Program-made: the position numbers and the translations under genes | Assembly (NCBI GenBank): GCA_964036045.1 | Contig: OZ038381.1 | Location: 158,972,283 to 159,036,282 of the forward strand | Length of the DNA stretch: 64,000 nucleotides | Reading direction: 5' to 3' | DNA from: Eutreptiella sp. 'Long Island Sound 2002' | Lineage: Eukaryota > Euglenozoa > Euglenophyceae > Eutreptiales > Eutreptiaceae | Part shown: in pieces, positions 20,780-32,789 of the stretch | How the letters are laid out: every line of letters starts with the position of its first letter | How positions within the stretch are numbered: the stretch's first letter is position 1 | Notes under the pieces: model-generated | Database searches by the model: none | The model's input: the letters and a program-made list of their open reading frames with translations, nothing else | What the model was told of the DNA's origin: nothing

Positions 20780-21068
20780 CATTGCTCAGTTTGCTACACC
20801 TGGCATGGTTGTTAGGTACATCCGGTCCACCGGTGAACATGTCTCCGCAACAATCATTGGTCCTACTCGTGGGGATGATTTCTTTCATGTGAAGTACATG
20901 CGGAATGGGCATGAGCTTGAGCATCATGCTCCTATGGACCGTGTCCTTTTCCCAATCCACAGCCCTTTCCCGAAATCTTCAGAGCCCTCTCCAAACCGAG
21001 GGCGATCGGCAACGGTGACACATGGTTTTTTGGTACCGCTCGTCACGCGCAAGCACGGGCTTGTCTAA
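20780..21068 (+). CDS. small Tudor/SH3-like domain protein, terminal exon (copy 1)
   Basis: An exon preceded by a clear 3' splice site (GATGTGATTTTCAG, exon from 20780). It reads IAQFATPGMVVRYIRSTGEH, then VSATIIGPTRGDDFFHVKYM, a short acidic/His stretch, MDRVLFPIHSP and a Ser/Pro tail to a stop at 21066-21068. The V.Y..STGE.VSATI...F.VKY......H.P.DR pattern is a small beta-barrel of the Tudor/SH3 kind. It matches the 117-aa ORF at 63032-63385 and the ORF at 23123-23398. Near-identical hairpin sequences (CTTGTCTAAGCAC..GAGCCCGTGTTACCGT) lie on both sides, at about 20570-20605 and 21060-21100. ATG at 20805 is an alternative start. Confidence 0.45.
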
Positions 21069-21105
21069 GCACGGGAGCCCGTGTTACCGTAGTGTTGCTG
21101 ACTTT

Positions 21106-22248
21106 CAGGGTGCTTGCGCAAGGGGGGAGGGGAGGGTATGACAGACATCAAACTGAAAATTTGAAATTCTTGGTACACGAGCAAAAAGGGGCCAAAGGGG
21201 CCAGAAGGCCAAAGGGGCCGAAATTGAGACACTCGGACCTATGGCAAGCATCACACTAAACTAAGACCAGTACGCGTGCGCTTGGACCATGCCACGAGCC
21301 GCCTAGTCATACATGGCTCGCTGCAACTGGCGCAGCCAAAGCTCCAAGACTTCCTTGGGATCGGGAGGGGGGGGGGCTACGGGCGTCTATTGCCTACCAG
21401 CAGTCAGCCTCCTCCTCCGGGGACGGGACCACCGGATGCGTGTGGTGCTCCGCAGTGCGGCTCGCCGCGTGAGTGGCGCTTTTCGTCCCGAGCCTCCGGG
21501 TGGGTGGGAACCACCAACAGGGGGAGGTGGTGGTCAAGGAATAGGGTGCCGGCCGAGTGGTGGTAAGAGGCCACCACCAACGTGGGGTCGGTGCGGTCAC
21601 TGTGTCGATGCAGTAGCCATCCCCTTGGAAGCAGGTTTACTTGACGAGGGGAATGGTATTCATGTCGACGAGTTTGTGGACGTCAAAGGCCCGAAGGAAA
21701 GTGGGGTAGCCAACGTCCTCCCCCCGGAGCCTACCTCAGTCGTCCGGCTGTGCCGCTGAGTTGGTGTCCGACAGCAGCAAAATAGACATAGGATCTACCA
21801 CTTGGGTGACTTGGCACCACATGTTTGCCCACCATTGGACATACACGTCATGGCCCACTTGGGATTGTGGAGAGTGCACTGCCGGTTTCATTATTGTGGG
21901 CACTACCCAATTGTTGCCAAAGATAGCACAAAACACACAACACATTTCAGGAAGAGGCCAAAAATTGTGGCGCGCACTGGTAGGGGTAGGCCGCCAACGA
22001 CCGTGGTGGAAGCACCACCACTTTGCCAAAGGGCCACGGCGACCGCATGGAAACCTGAGTTCCCATATTCCACCACGCTCCTTTTGCGGAGCGGTTCTTG
22101 TCTGCCAGGATGGGTGCATCCCGGATTCAGGGTACACTCTTCATGCAATGCACCACAGCACCCAATTTGCAAACCTTAACCAAGGGCTACCTACTTGCCA
22201 CTAGGGATTAAACCGCCGCGGAAACATTTTCTTCTTCTTCACTAGGGG
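21106..22248. other. no gene recognised
   Basis: Includes an AAAGGGGCC-rich stretch at about 21186-21220 and a G9 run near 21370. Frames on both strands around 21700-22200 have some protein-like composition (His/Trp-rich), but I cannot assign them. Confidence 0.35.
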
Positions 22249-22632
22249 CTATGACGTTGGCAGCTTTGGCGAGCAAGCTTTAGACACCACCTCAATGCGA
22301 AATGGCACCTGCACAACACATGCAAGATGCACACGATGCTTGCAGGACTTATCACCCGGTGGAGAGTCACACACACGGCACATGCATCGGAAGCCTTGGG
22401 TGCCCTTCCTGCAAAGTGCATGCACCTGTTTGCTACAGTCGGGGCACACAACAATGTCCCTTAGCGGCTTCTCACCCCAACACCCACAAGAAGGTGGCTC
22501 GGATGTCGGGGCGACGAATGAGGATACCGTGCCAAGCATCGTGTCGGCGGGGTTAGCATGAGGCTCCGCATCCCCATCGGGCTCCGTAGCCGTGTATTTC
22601 CCATGCGAACCATTCCTTGAGCAGAGCCACAA
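22249..22632 (-). CDS. Cys-rich (PHD/RING-like) ORF
   Basis: Minus-strand frame with CGCWGEKPLRDIVVCPDC, then SKQVHALC and a later CMCRVC pair with a following H..C. The spacing C.C-x10-C..C-x4-H..C resembles the start of a PHD finger, and the following cysteines could complete the cross-brace. There is no other domain. It lies 500 bp from the Tudor-like ORF at 23.1-23.4 kb on the same strand, and both could be exons of one gene or one transposon. Confidence 0.3.
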   Translation of the reverse strand: MWLCSRNGSHGKYTATEPDGDAEPHANPADTMLGTVSSFVAPTSEPPSCGCWGEKPLRDIVVCPDCSKQVHALCRKGTQGFRCMCRVCDSPPGDKSCKHRVHLACVVQVPFRIEVVSKACSPKLPTS

Positions 22633-23122
22633 CTAATCATCCCACAGCCCCGGGGTAGCCTTTATTGCACACCTATACCATTGCCATCTCAAAGCCCAAA
22701 CTGTTCAATATCCCTTGCTAAATTGAGGTGCCCACCCAAACCCTTGTCTGAAGGAAGCCACAACCAATCATGATGCATTGCCTTGGTCCCCTAAATTGTG
22801 CACCTCAACCCTTCCTACACGTTATCTGCTTCATTGTAAACCTTCCCAAACATGGATCAACCGCATAATGCGCATGATTAGTGACAACCGAACACCTAAA
22901 GACATGACTTGAGGAACCTGTTCACGTTGATGATGCGTGTGCAACAAATTGCACAAAAAACATGCTAAAAGTTCAGAAATGTGGAACTTTCATGGCTCAA
23001 GCATTTAACAAACAACTTGCACAATTGGAAAAACATGTAAAAAAACGCAAAAAAAAAGAAAAACACCCCACAATGGGGGAAAACGGGGGGAAAACGAGAA
23101 AATCAGAAAAATGGTGTTTTTT
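22633..23122. other. A-rich spacer
   Basis: Low-GC stretch with short A and T runs (about 23040-23130). No gene seen. Confidence 0.5.
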
Positions 23123-23398
23123 TTAATTTGACCAGTGGCGTGACGGGTGATTGCTAGAGGCATTTTTCGGAGGGATGTCAACCACGGGAACTAATGGGGA
23201 TGGTGGTTGAGATTGGAGACTCGGAATACCAAAGGAGATGGAGTCCATGGGGCATCCATGTTTGACAGCTTGCACACCACCTTGACGATACTCCAACTTC
23301 ATGCCCATCGTGCAAAAGGCCAACCACCTCCACGGGTACCCGAAGCCTTGTATTGTAGACCTAGTGTAGAACACCCTGTCCCCAACGCTCAATTCCAT
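23123..23398 (-). CDS. small Tudor/SH3-like domain ORF (copy 2)
   Basis: From ATG at 23398: MELSVGDRVFYTRSTIQGFG, then a Trp-rich turn, MKLEYRQGG, CPMDSISFG and a Pro/Ser tail to a stop at 23123. The V..Y.RST......M..EY..GG......C.MD.I.F pattern matches the ORFs at 20780-21068 and 63032-63385. About 91 codons. No flanking terminal repeats found. Confidence 0.4.
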   Translation of the reverse strand: MELSVGDRVFYTRSTIQGFGYPWRWLAFCTMGMKLEYRQGGVQAVKHGCPMDSISFGIPSLQSQPPSPLVPVVDIPPKNASSNHPSRHWSN

Positions 23399-23885
23399 AA
23401 CAAATAGCAAAAGAGGTCTGAGGACACCAGGGGCAAAAAGTGATGCTCCACAACGGACACGCACATGGTGAATGTATCACCATGTGCCCGGCTTGGCATG
23501 CCTGTTTCACAATACACATAGATGCACCGTGTAGCCCTGACACACATCACACTGGGTGAATTGGGGGATAGTAGGTGAGGGAAAGGGGCCGGCCCATACC
23601 CCTAAATGGAAAAGGGCCAATGCATATACCCAATTGAAAAGCCGGTCCACATCCCCAACCGGAAAGGGGCAAGTCCACTGGGAGAAATCATCCCAAATTG
23701 CCCCATCCCACCTACCCACCCACTCACTCACCCATTCGAGGGTTAGAATCCACCCCCAAAACAAGGGTAGGAATTAGGAGTAGCCCAAAAAAATGCCTTG
23801 CGCGCGCCATGGATGCGCCGTGCGCACTAACACCCCCTCTTAGTCCGCGCACAGCGACGTGACCCACGTTTAGCTCCCCCTGGCG
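23399..23885. other. no gene recognised
   Basis: Short imperfect repeats of GGAAAAGGGSC / CCGGTCCACA type at about 23580-23680. Nothing coding that I can support. Confidence 0.4.
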
Positions 23886-26050
23886 GTCTACTTGGCGGCC
23901 CTCGCACCGGGGTACCACTACCTCGGGGACTTCTATGCCTCAAGTGGGGCGCTATGTAGTGAGCAAGACATGCGTACGTGTGTACCCCAAGGGTGCACAC
24001 TGCGCACAATCAAAGATTGGCTCAACCGACAACGTGAAGCCTTGCAGCCCCTGTTGGAGGCATCATGCTGCCAACTAGCCCCCAAGGACTACGTGCCGGG
24101 CCGATACGCCACAGCAGGTCCACCGCAGTCATAAGAGGCCATGAGGCGAAAACCTCCCGGAAGCATGTGGTCTACCAACGGGTCCAGCTCACCACAGCCA
24201 CGGAGGATGTCATGGCCGCACTAGGATGGACAATAATGCTTCCCATGTGAGCAGCCTTCCCATGACCTCCCTAGCGACCCCGCTTGCACTGGCTGTAGGT
24301 GGGCCTCCTGGACATTCACGTGCAAGCAGTGCCCCTGCATGCGTGCTTATAGGAGCACCTGCAGGTGACCATGCTCCCACAACTATAATCTGCGGGCACC
24401 GAGAGCCCAACAATGGTGTGGCAGCGCGTCGCCGGGGCACCACTATGGGGCGTGGGTGTCACATGCGCTGAATGTAGTGCTTACCGCCATGCGGTGGATA
24501 GAGCTCCGGACAGAGGCGGTGGCACGATTGAGGTACCCGGCCCGGTGCCTAACTCACAAGTGCCCAAGGCACCCCAACAAGGGAACCTTTGCATAACCCT
24601 CCAAGCCTCAAGCGCGTTGCCATCGGAGCTAGACCGTGCCCTGAGGACACACTTGTAGGAGCATTTCGGGATTCACACAACGTCATACCCCCACTGGGCT
24701 CCCACGGCAGCAGCCGTGTACTTGCAGCCCCGTATCGAACCGGGAGTCTACTTCCATGACCTGCCGCCGTTGGCCATGACCAATGGAGCCATCATAGTGA
24801 CAGATGCCAAAACCACGCTGGCGGAAATGGCCATGGCTCTAGTGTATGAGCATGCGACAATACAACACCAGAGTTGCGTCGGGAGTGGGGACCTAATAGG
24901 CCGGCGAAGCCATGACCCTGTTGCTTTGTGCCCGGCAGCTAGCACCATGGGAAGGCGTATACTGGGTGGTGCTAGATTCCGAGTCTGTCGTAGGTGCCTT
25001 GTGCGCTTACCACGAGGGTAGGTATTGTGGTGATGGCATACACCACTTGTATGAGTAGACTCTGGGGGCTAAGCGCCTTGCCCCCATGGCTGTGATCAAT
25101 ATCGTGGTCATGCCCTCACACTGGATCAACGCCGTCCATGTGCCGGTCGACACGGCGACTAGGGAGGAGGCACAGGCGAATCTCACTTGGATGCTGTGCC
25201 GCCCCTTCGCCTTCCTACCTCCGGTGAAGTACCGGGACCACCGCCAATGGGCCCCATCGACCTGGAAAAGTGTTTGCAGGAGCAAGCGGCCATCCTCGCT
25301 CGGATGCACTATAAGCACCGGCAGGGACCTAATAACAGGCTGGCCCTCGGCCTACCCTTGGAATGATTCACCACTGAACAACATGAACAACAGCGGCATT
25401 GGGTGGCGGGTGGTGGATGCGCAACCTCCGCACCATGATGGTGCTAGTGAAGCGCTCCGAACACCGAAATGCACGGCTATGCACGCAGTGCCGGCTGTGC
25501 GACAGCAGCCCAGATACGGCCCGTCACCTGTGGGAATGCCCGGTGCAGTCCCATGAATGGTGCCCAAGCTTGGCAGCGCCCTCCCATGTGGCTGAGCACC
25601 TAAGCAGGGCCACGAGCGACGCAGGCGCAAAGCCAACTCTGCGATTCCGCGGTCCTCAAGCAGTGGTCGTCGGCCGTTGCGACACTGTCCCTACGGGCGA
25701 CACGAATGGGGCTGGTGGAACCACACGATATGGGGATGGGGTTCATCCGGCACGTTGTGTCGGAGTCACAGAAGGTCTGGCTAGCCCATGCCAGGGCTTG
25801 AGAGGGCCTCATCAAGGGCCGCTTGGGGCAAGGGGGCAATATGGCATGGGTGTTGCAAGAACTTCAGCCGTACCAGCAAGCAGAGCGGGAGGGAGTCCCA
25901 AGGGCGGCCCTGAACTAAGGTTGCCACACGCCCGGACAACTCCTGCCCCGTCACAAGTGCACAACACACTACGCATTCAGACACACATCCCTCCCGTTTT
26001 GCATTACCCGTATGCAAGGCATCCCGGCCATTGCCATTTGGTAACAGTGC
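23886..26050 (+). pseudogene. LINE 3' part (RNase H, zinc knuckle), copy B
   Basis: Longer relative of 17358-19100, on the same strand and diverged by many substitutions. Upstream part encodes LAPGYHYLGDFYASSG and a basic/acidic helix (about 23890-24130). Then come RNase H pieces IIVTDAKTTLAEMAMAL (first Asp kept), YWVVLDSESVVGAL at about 24966-25000 (third Asp), and the CRLCDSSPDTARHLWECP knuckle at about 25490-25545. Multiple frameshifts. The copy ends with the same GCATTACCCGTATGCAAG as copy A and is followed within 60 bp by an (ACCAC)n array. Confidence 0.6.
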
Positions 26051-26056
26051 CTTCGG

Positions 26057-26172
26057 CACACCACACCACACCACACCACACCACACCACACCACACCACA
26101 CCACACCACACCACACCACACCACACCACACCACACCACACCACACCACACCACACCACACCACACCACACC
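26057..26172. repeat. (ACCAC)n pentanucleotide array, ~23 copies
   Basis: Third array of the same pentanucleotide, at the 3' end of LINE copy B. Confidence 0.99.
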
Positions 26173-26524
26173 ATATCACTGTGGATAGGCTGGTAACAGA
26201 TATTGCTAACATGACTCACGACATGGACAGTACTTTGGGAGTCTTTAGAGGCGATAACGTTCCCACACGAGTCATGGTAGGGGGTTGCGCTTGGGTACCG
26301 ACGATACCCCCCACCCTCCCTTGTGGTGAACATGTGGTACACACAAACACAACTCTGGATACAGCATGTCATATGTCATACACTCAGGATTGCAATGCAA
26401 CAAAAATACCCCTTTCGAAAAAAAAGCTCCTTGGCATATGCCACTTCATGTAGTCGAGGTTACAACACAACACTTTTGTGGCTCTGTACCTGTGAATACA
26501 CCATGAAAGCAATTACTCCAGCAG
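26173..26524. other. no gene recognised
   Basis: Single-copy sequence between the pentanucleotide array and the candidate gene. Nothing notable seen. Confidence 0.4.
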
Positions 26525-29270
26525 TCACACAGAACACAGCACCATTTGTGTTTGGTGGTGATTGCCAAACCATTTTGGACCCTGCAAAACATTTGTTTGG
26601 CCCCGGATTTCACTTCTTGATGCCCCAGCCGATGGGGCGCCCCGCCATGGAGGGCAACTTCTTGTAATGTAGACCCCAACGGGGTTGTGGCCATTGGAGG
26701 TCCCTAAAAAGGGGGGGGGGGGTCTAACTACATCAACCCTGCCGCATCGGATTCCACAGAACGGGAAGGTGGGTTCACCAAAGATGAATTCTTCCCCATC
26801 GTGCTTGACAATTTGGATTCTGTCTACAACGCTGAACATTTTGGGTCCCCCACGCACACACCAGATGAACAAACATTTGTACCGCGCTGAGCATATGCCA
26901 CACACCTTTTTCGAGCAACAACGGCACCAGGGTTTTGGCCAACAATGGTCAGGGTTTGGGGCAGCTGAAGCCCTCCAGGGGCGGGGGGGGGGTATCTGAA
27001 CAGGTGGTACCCCCATGCCCGCGGCCGGGACCCCCCCACTTGCCCCGCCGTGATGGAAGGCTGCATGACTTCCTTCCCCCTGCCTGGGGCTGCAGTTCCA
27101 GATTTCCATCGGGAAGAGAGGGGATTGGGCTGAAATGGCTTCTTGGGACCTCCTCCCTACCACCAACCCATCCTGAGGTTCCAACCCCTGCCCCCTGGTT
27201 GCAGGCGAAAATCTTTCTCCATAAAATACATAACCCTTGCGTTCAGGCAGTGATCGGCACACGCGTGTGTATGGGCAGCAGGTGCAAACCTGCGTGAAGC
27301 CCGCCAGATAGGCATCCAGGCGCCCGGTCTCAAGCCCATAGTATGCCACTTTGGGTATTTCCGATTCATCCAGGTCGCTGCTAAGGGCGGCGATCACGCC
27401 CTGCACAAACGCAGGCTGCTCAACACGAAAATGCACTTTGCGGATGCCGCTCCGAGGCTCCGAACTGCAAAAATACACAGAGAGGTACTGCAGTGCACCA
27501 GGCGGTCCTTGAAAAGCACGGATGTGCACGCGCCGAAAGAAGATGCACGTGCACGAGCAAACAGAAGACGCATGCGCATGTCATGTGGTGAGGGCACCGT
27601 CATGCGCAGGGGAGAAGATTGCAAACGCGCGGCGGGGTAGTTGCTCTTGCAGCAGCGGGATCGCAATTGTGCGTTTCTCAACAATGGCCTCTCAACAAAA
27701 TACCCTGCGCATGTGGCTGCAGGTCTACCAGTGTGTATTGGAAGCCATAGCCTCTACAGGTTCCACAAGTGTCACGTGTTGCTGATAGATGGCATTTCGA
27801 ATCCCGAAGCAACAGATAGCCTCTGCCTCTGTATCCACACCCAACGCACACGAGAGGCTCACGCCGGCGGCACAGGTTGGCGGTAGCGATTGGCGAACGG
27901 ATGTGATTGATTATTGCGCGCAATCCCGTTACAGTCCATGTCACCTTGGACCACTGATGAAGTGTCCCACTGACAATGTTCTGAAGCCGACTGCCTGCGG
28001 TGTGTGTCCCTGGGACCAGGGCCGCCCATGTGGGTTGTGCAGCCCTCTCTTCTGCCAGCCCTACACCTGCGTGGGCAGTGGCCCAGGGCCTTAAATGTTT
28101 GAAGCCTTGAATGTCCGGTGTATCTTTGCTTCTCTGCCGTATTGTCTGAAAAGAGGAAACCTCACCGACGAAGAATATGAAGGCTGCAATGCGCGATGTG
28201 CTAGATTTCTGAGGATCGCCAAAACCAGAAATATTTTGCAGCGCATCTTGAGTATTTGGACTTGCTTTTTCTTGTTGCCCTTTGCTGGAGGTGCGGTACA
28301 GGTTTGGGGTGCCTGTTTGGGAATGGCAAAATGCACATGGATGCATCATCCACCAGATCTTTGGTCAAGTACAACTGAGTTCCAAAAACTTGACCGAATC
28401 CATACAGAATGGAGAACGAAGCAGATGTTCTGCAATAAGGCAAGCCCTCCCACGAGGCCCATACTGGATTGCCAGCCATGACCTTTGGGGGGCGGGCAAC
28501 GACTTCACGGTGGCGTTCCTTACCACTGGACCGTTTCAGGTATCCCCCCCCCCCTTGTCCTAACACGGGCCAGGTTCTGGTTCAGGGTGCAAAAATGTGG
28601 AAACACAGGGTCGCAGTGTTTGGACAAGAGCATGTTACCACACGGCATGTACCACGGAACACATGTTGCAGACATAAGCCAACCCTACCCCTTCATGACT
28701 ACGAAAGGGTGCCCAACAGGCCAGCATACACCCCAGAACACAAGAGCACATAGAATTACACCTGCAGCAACACATTGACACCCATGTTGACCCTTCCTGC
28801 AGCCTGTGCGGAAAAAAATGGGGAAAACCGGGGTCGCCGTGTTTGGACACGCCCGTGTTAGGGGTAAAACGGGGTGTAAAACGGCCAACCATCCGTCGTC
28901 CGAGACCTGGTGCAGAATCCAGGGGGTGAAGAACTATGCGTCTGTCCCTTCATGGTGGTCCATGCAATCTGGTCCCCTTCTGGGCCTGGCTGCAAGAGTA
29001 AAATAGGCCCCAGCCTCTTCCCCTTCTGCACATTTTGTGAAACGCTCGAGCCCGAGTACAGACGGAGAGGGAGAAACCTTCCAAACAGGCCCCAGCTGTC
29101 GTCCTGGGGCGCCACTCCGCCCTCGGTGTCCAGGATCAGGAAATGGCAGTGCAGGCCCTGCGCCACTAGCGCCCCGAACGCCTTCTCGCTAACAGGCCCA
29201 AGGCCAATCACCCACGAGCCGGAGCCATCCGCCGGAAAGCCGGCGACTTCCTCTGGAGCAAGATGATGTG
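26525..29270 (-). CDS. candidate multi-exon gene, unknown product
   Basis: Several minus-strand blocks have balanced protein composition and are bounded by splice-like signals. In transcription order: about 29262-28910 (preceded by TTGCTCCAG; contains GSWVIGLGPVSEKAFGALVA and LHCHFLILDTEGG), about 28470-28280 (YLTKDLVDDASMCILPFPNR), about 28280-28095 (IAAFIFFVGEVSSFQTIRQR), about 28020-27870 (LQNIVSGTLHQWSKVTWTVT), about 27545-27285 (PGALQYLSVYFCSSEPRSG, then GLETGRLDAYLAGFTQV) and about 26900-26735 (MFSVVDRIQIVKHDGEEFIF). No domain recognised. Exon limits are approximate, and the blocks may belong to more than one gene or be a decaying copy. A G12 run sits at about 26709-26720. Confidence 0.3.
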
Positions 29271-29880
29271 CATGCGCGTTCGTGTGTGTGGGGGGAGGGG
29301 GACAGCACAATATTAAAGAGGGAGACCCGCATGGGTCCAGGGCCCCCGTGGTCGCTTGGGGCGCCATCAAAAAATCAGGCCAGCGCACAGTGCCAACTGC
29401 CTGCTGACCTGTCTGACGCCCACTGGGGTCACAGCTGAGGCAGCTCGCCTGGGCCAGAACCTCTGGAGGGCTGGGGTTCAGGTGTCCTCCGTGCCGGCAC
29501 GTCCGTGCATGGCTGCGTCATACAGCCTCACACACGCCCACTTCGCGGGGGGGGGGGGGGGCTGAAAGCACTCTGCCGCGCTTGAAGGCCCGCGTCTCAC
29601 CTGCCACTGGCGGCCGCGGCCGCTTGGGCCGTTTAGCTGAGGGGTCACCCCCCCCCCCCCCCCTCTTGGGGTGCGCAATCCCACTAGTCGCATCCCGCTC
29701 GAAGGCCAGGCGAGGTTGTGGGGAGGGGGGGGTGCCCCGCGTGGCACCTAGCACAGCAATGCCACACCCCCCTGCCAACAGCTGCACAGGTGGAGCATTG
29801 TCTGTGTTGGTGTGCAACGCATAACCATAGCCGCGGAAGCCGCGGCCGAGTCTCGGGGCGCCTGGCCTTGGCCCACCGCT
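29271..29880. other. GC-rich spacer with G15 and C17 runs
   Basis: G15 at about 29547-29561 and C17 at about 29648-29664, with Pro/Gly-rich frames around them. I see no gene. Confidence 0.45.
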
Positions 29881-32065
29881 GTGGTGGTGTGAAGAGTAGG
29901 GCCCTTCCGCCCAGTATATGCACCGCTGCATCGTCCCACTGCTCCTCAACTCGAGGATCCTCTACGGGTCCCCTCCGGCAGGACTGGGCCCGCATAGAAG
30001 TTGCTGGCGTAGGCCCTTGTTGCTCTTTTTGCCCCTCCTTTGCCCGGGCACCGCTCACGCTGTTGCGGGCCCCCGCCCAATGCGTTGGACGTGCGCGCCT
30101 CCGCTTTTGGCGCTGCCGCGCCACGCTGGATTGTTGCCGTAGTGTCCATTGCTCGGAATTGTAATTTTGTAGGCGCTTCAAGTGATGCCACACCGCCATA
30201 GGCCGGGTGAAAAGGGGAAGTCCCTTCACCCCCACAACCGTGCCCGTCCCAAGTGGCACCAGCGATCGGCAATGTGTGGTGATCGCCGCTGGCAGGATGG
30301 ACTCCTTCCCCGCTGCTCTTCCCAGTAAAGTGACCGCCAGCCGAACCACTCGGCCTTTTTCCTGCAGAGACATCTCGGTGCCCATGAATTTGCACTGTGG
30401 GGTGGGCGGCAGGGGCCGATCCGCATGTGACCCGAAGTCCACGGCAAGTTCCATGAATGATACTTGTCTGTGCCCCTACAACAGGGTGTCGTCCGTGGTG
30501 AGCCACTGTAGCTCCTGCAGCCATTTGAGCAGGGTTGGCAGGAAGTCTTCGCCCCATTTCCAGTCTCTGGGTAGCGCCCCCATTTCCGGCAGGGCCGTTC
30601 GCTGAGCTTTCGGGCTGGGGGGGGGTGCAGCTAGTGCCAGGGGTATTCCTCCTGCGGCGCCCTGCGCGGCTACACCAGAAAAAGGAGGTTCATTTCTTCC
30701 TCCTGCCTCATTCGGGCCCACAGCACTGCCCTGAACATGCCATGCAGCTTGTGTATGAATTGCTCCAGCGGATTGCTATCATCCTCTGCCCATTTCTGTC
30801 CTGCAAGGGCGAGTTCATCTCGTTGTCATCCGGCCTCATGGTAGTCTTCTCCGGGGCCCGGCACCCGGTGCCGAGAGATTTTGTTAAGTTCCCTGTGTCT
30901 CTTCTTCCACCCCGGCCCCTGTGCCAGCCAGCTGCGGATGACCACGGACTCCAGCATCAGCCCACACAAGCGTAGGCATGGTGGCCACTCTGTCAGGGAA
31001 CCCAGTTGGAGCGCCAGGAGCATTACGTCCAGTAGGAAGGGGTCTCTGACCGCTTTCCATGCTGCACACCACTAGAGCAGATGCTCTTCGTCTTCGCGGA
31101 CCCCTTGAGGGTGATAGGGGCTGCGATCGTCCGGGCGCAGCCCTCGCCGATAGGCCCTGTCGGCTGCACTCCCTGGAGCACAGATTTGTCCACCTCTTTG
31201 TCACATGTGGCGATGTCGCTCAGTGTCAGCCTTCTCTCCAAACGTGCTCCCATACCCCCGAAGGTGCGTGGTCTTCTCTTCTCCAGCGCCGCCAGCTGGG
31301 TCTCCCAGAGCGACTCTCGGAAGAGGTGCTCCACATACTCCTTCGGCGCATGCACCAGATGTACCACTGTCCCCGTCCGCGGCAGCGACCACTGCCAACA
31401 CCCTCGCAGGCTTCGCCAACCGAGATGCCTGAACTCCTGCAGTGCTCTCCCGAGCGGGTCTATAGCCTTCGGGGACTGTGTGCGCTCCCATATGGCCTGT
31501 GCCACCGTCTGCGCCGTTCCCGGGCTGCGCGCGAGCTGCGCAAGCCAGCACATCCTCCTGTAGGGGATCACCATGGAGGGGGCCACTTTGTCCCAGTAGT
31601 AGCAGTGAAGAGACATTTTTTTTTGCCCTGCCGGGCCTGCTAGGTCCCCAGATGGCTCCCATGTTGGACGACTCCAGACTGCCCGCATCCCTCTTGGATA
31701 TGTCCGCCAGCTTGACCCCGAACATCACCGCCGCTACAATCATCACTGTCGCCACCGTGGCTTTCCGATCAAAGCCTCCCGGGATGGTTCGGGTCTTCTT
31801 CGGCGCCTTTTTGGCTTCCGCTATCCGGCGCTAGAGCAGCGGCCTTGTTCCCCTTCTCGGCACCGTGTGCACTCCCACTCCCAGCTGCCTGAATTCTTGT
31901 TGAACCGGCACCTGTACTCCATGAAGGGTCGCCTCCAGCTCCTCCGGCTTCCGGTGCACCGAGCTGGGCGCCAAGAAGGCCAGTGATTTTTTGGCATTGA
32001 CTTCCTGGCCTGTCAGCTGCAACCACTTGCTGGTCGCCACCAACATGGCCAGTAGGAAAACGAGG
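29880..32065 (-). pseudogene. second LINE-type ORF relic (RT thumb to C-terminus)
   Basis: Minus-strand frames in order, with frameshifts between: NAKKSLAFLAPSS, QQEFRQLGVGVHTVPRR and AVMFGVKLADIS (end of RT palm/thumb, about 32060-31690); LESSNMGAIWGPSRPGRAKK and PYRRMCWLAQLARSPG (connection, about 31680-31540); a helix-rich region to KSICSSGVQHGKRSET (knuckle-like, about 31080); WPPCLRLCGLMLES (about 30960); and WLQELQWL...MELAVDFGS (about 30520-30390), tailing off past RPMAVWHHLKRLQNYN (about 30190). This order is familiar to me from LINE ORFs of large protist genomes. The RT catalytic box lies to the right, beyond the (GT)n array, and is not recognisable. Confidence 0.5.
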
Positions 32066-32070
32066 CGGAT

Positions 32071-32111
<41 letters not shown>

Positions 32112-32156
32112 GTGTGTGCGTGTGTGCGTTTGCGTGCATGCGCGCGCGTGTGTGTG
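32071..32156. repeat. (GT)n microsatellite
   Basis: GT repeat with a few GC interruptions. It interrupts the RT-like frame on the minus strand. Confidence 0.97.
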
Positions 32157-32789
32157 GGACGGGGGACACAATCGACAGCAACTGCACCACATCTGCCTTC
32201 TACATCCGTCAAGACTCTGTTCTGACAGCGCTGTCACCGTGCCTCCAACTGCCCACACCCACCAACAGGCTCTCCGAAAGGGGTCGCAATAGGAGCAACT
32301 TGATGACGCATGCTTGACCCCTGGTAGACTTGTGCTGCTTGACGCAGGCGTGCACCATGTGCTGCAGACCAACACCAGAACCAGGACTGCCCACTACCCT
32401 TGGCAGAACACATCTGCACTCATATGCATGCACACAGAAAGGAACACTCTCTGAAGCAACACCCAAACATGACAGCCAGTGAACGATGCTCATGTGGGTA
32501 GGAGCAGATGCACACGAAAACGTGAAAAATCTAGTGCCTTTGACACTTTAACCGTCCAACAGCAGCACTGAAACCATGAAATCACAAATGACGAACCAAC
32601 AGCTGCTCTGCAAAAATTGGCGAAGTGAGTGCTGAGCTTTTGTCAGTACTAGATGTTCCAATAAGCATGGAATCAAAAAAAGACATTGTTACACAGCCGC
32701 CTTTCTCTATGGGGAAGGCACAGGGCAACGGCAACAGATACTTGATAGTGCATGCCCCACCATCCCTCTCTTCTGTGAGGGTTTCAGCG
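32157..32789. other. no gene recognised
   Basis: A minus-strand stretch at about 32600-32770 (GGACTIKYLLPLPCAF...) has protein-like composition and an upstream CCCTCACAG that could be a 3' splice site. Unassigned. Confidence 0.3.
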
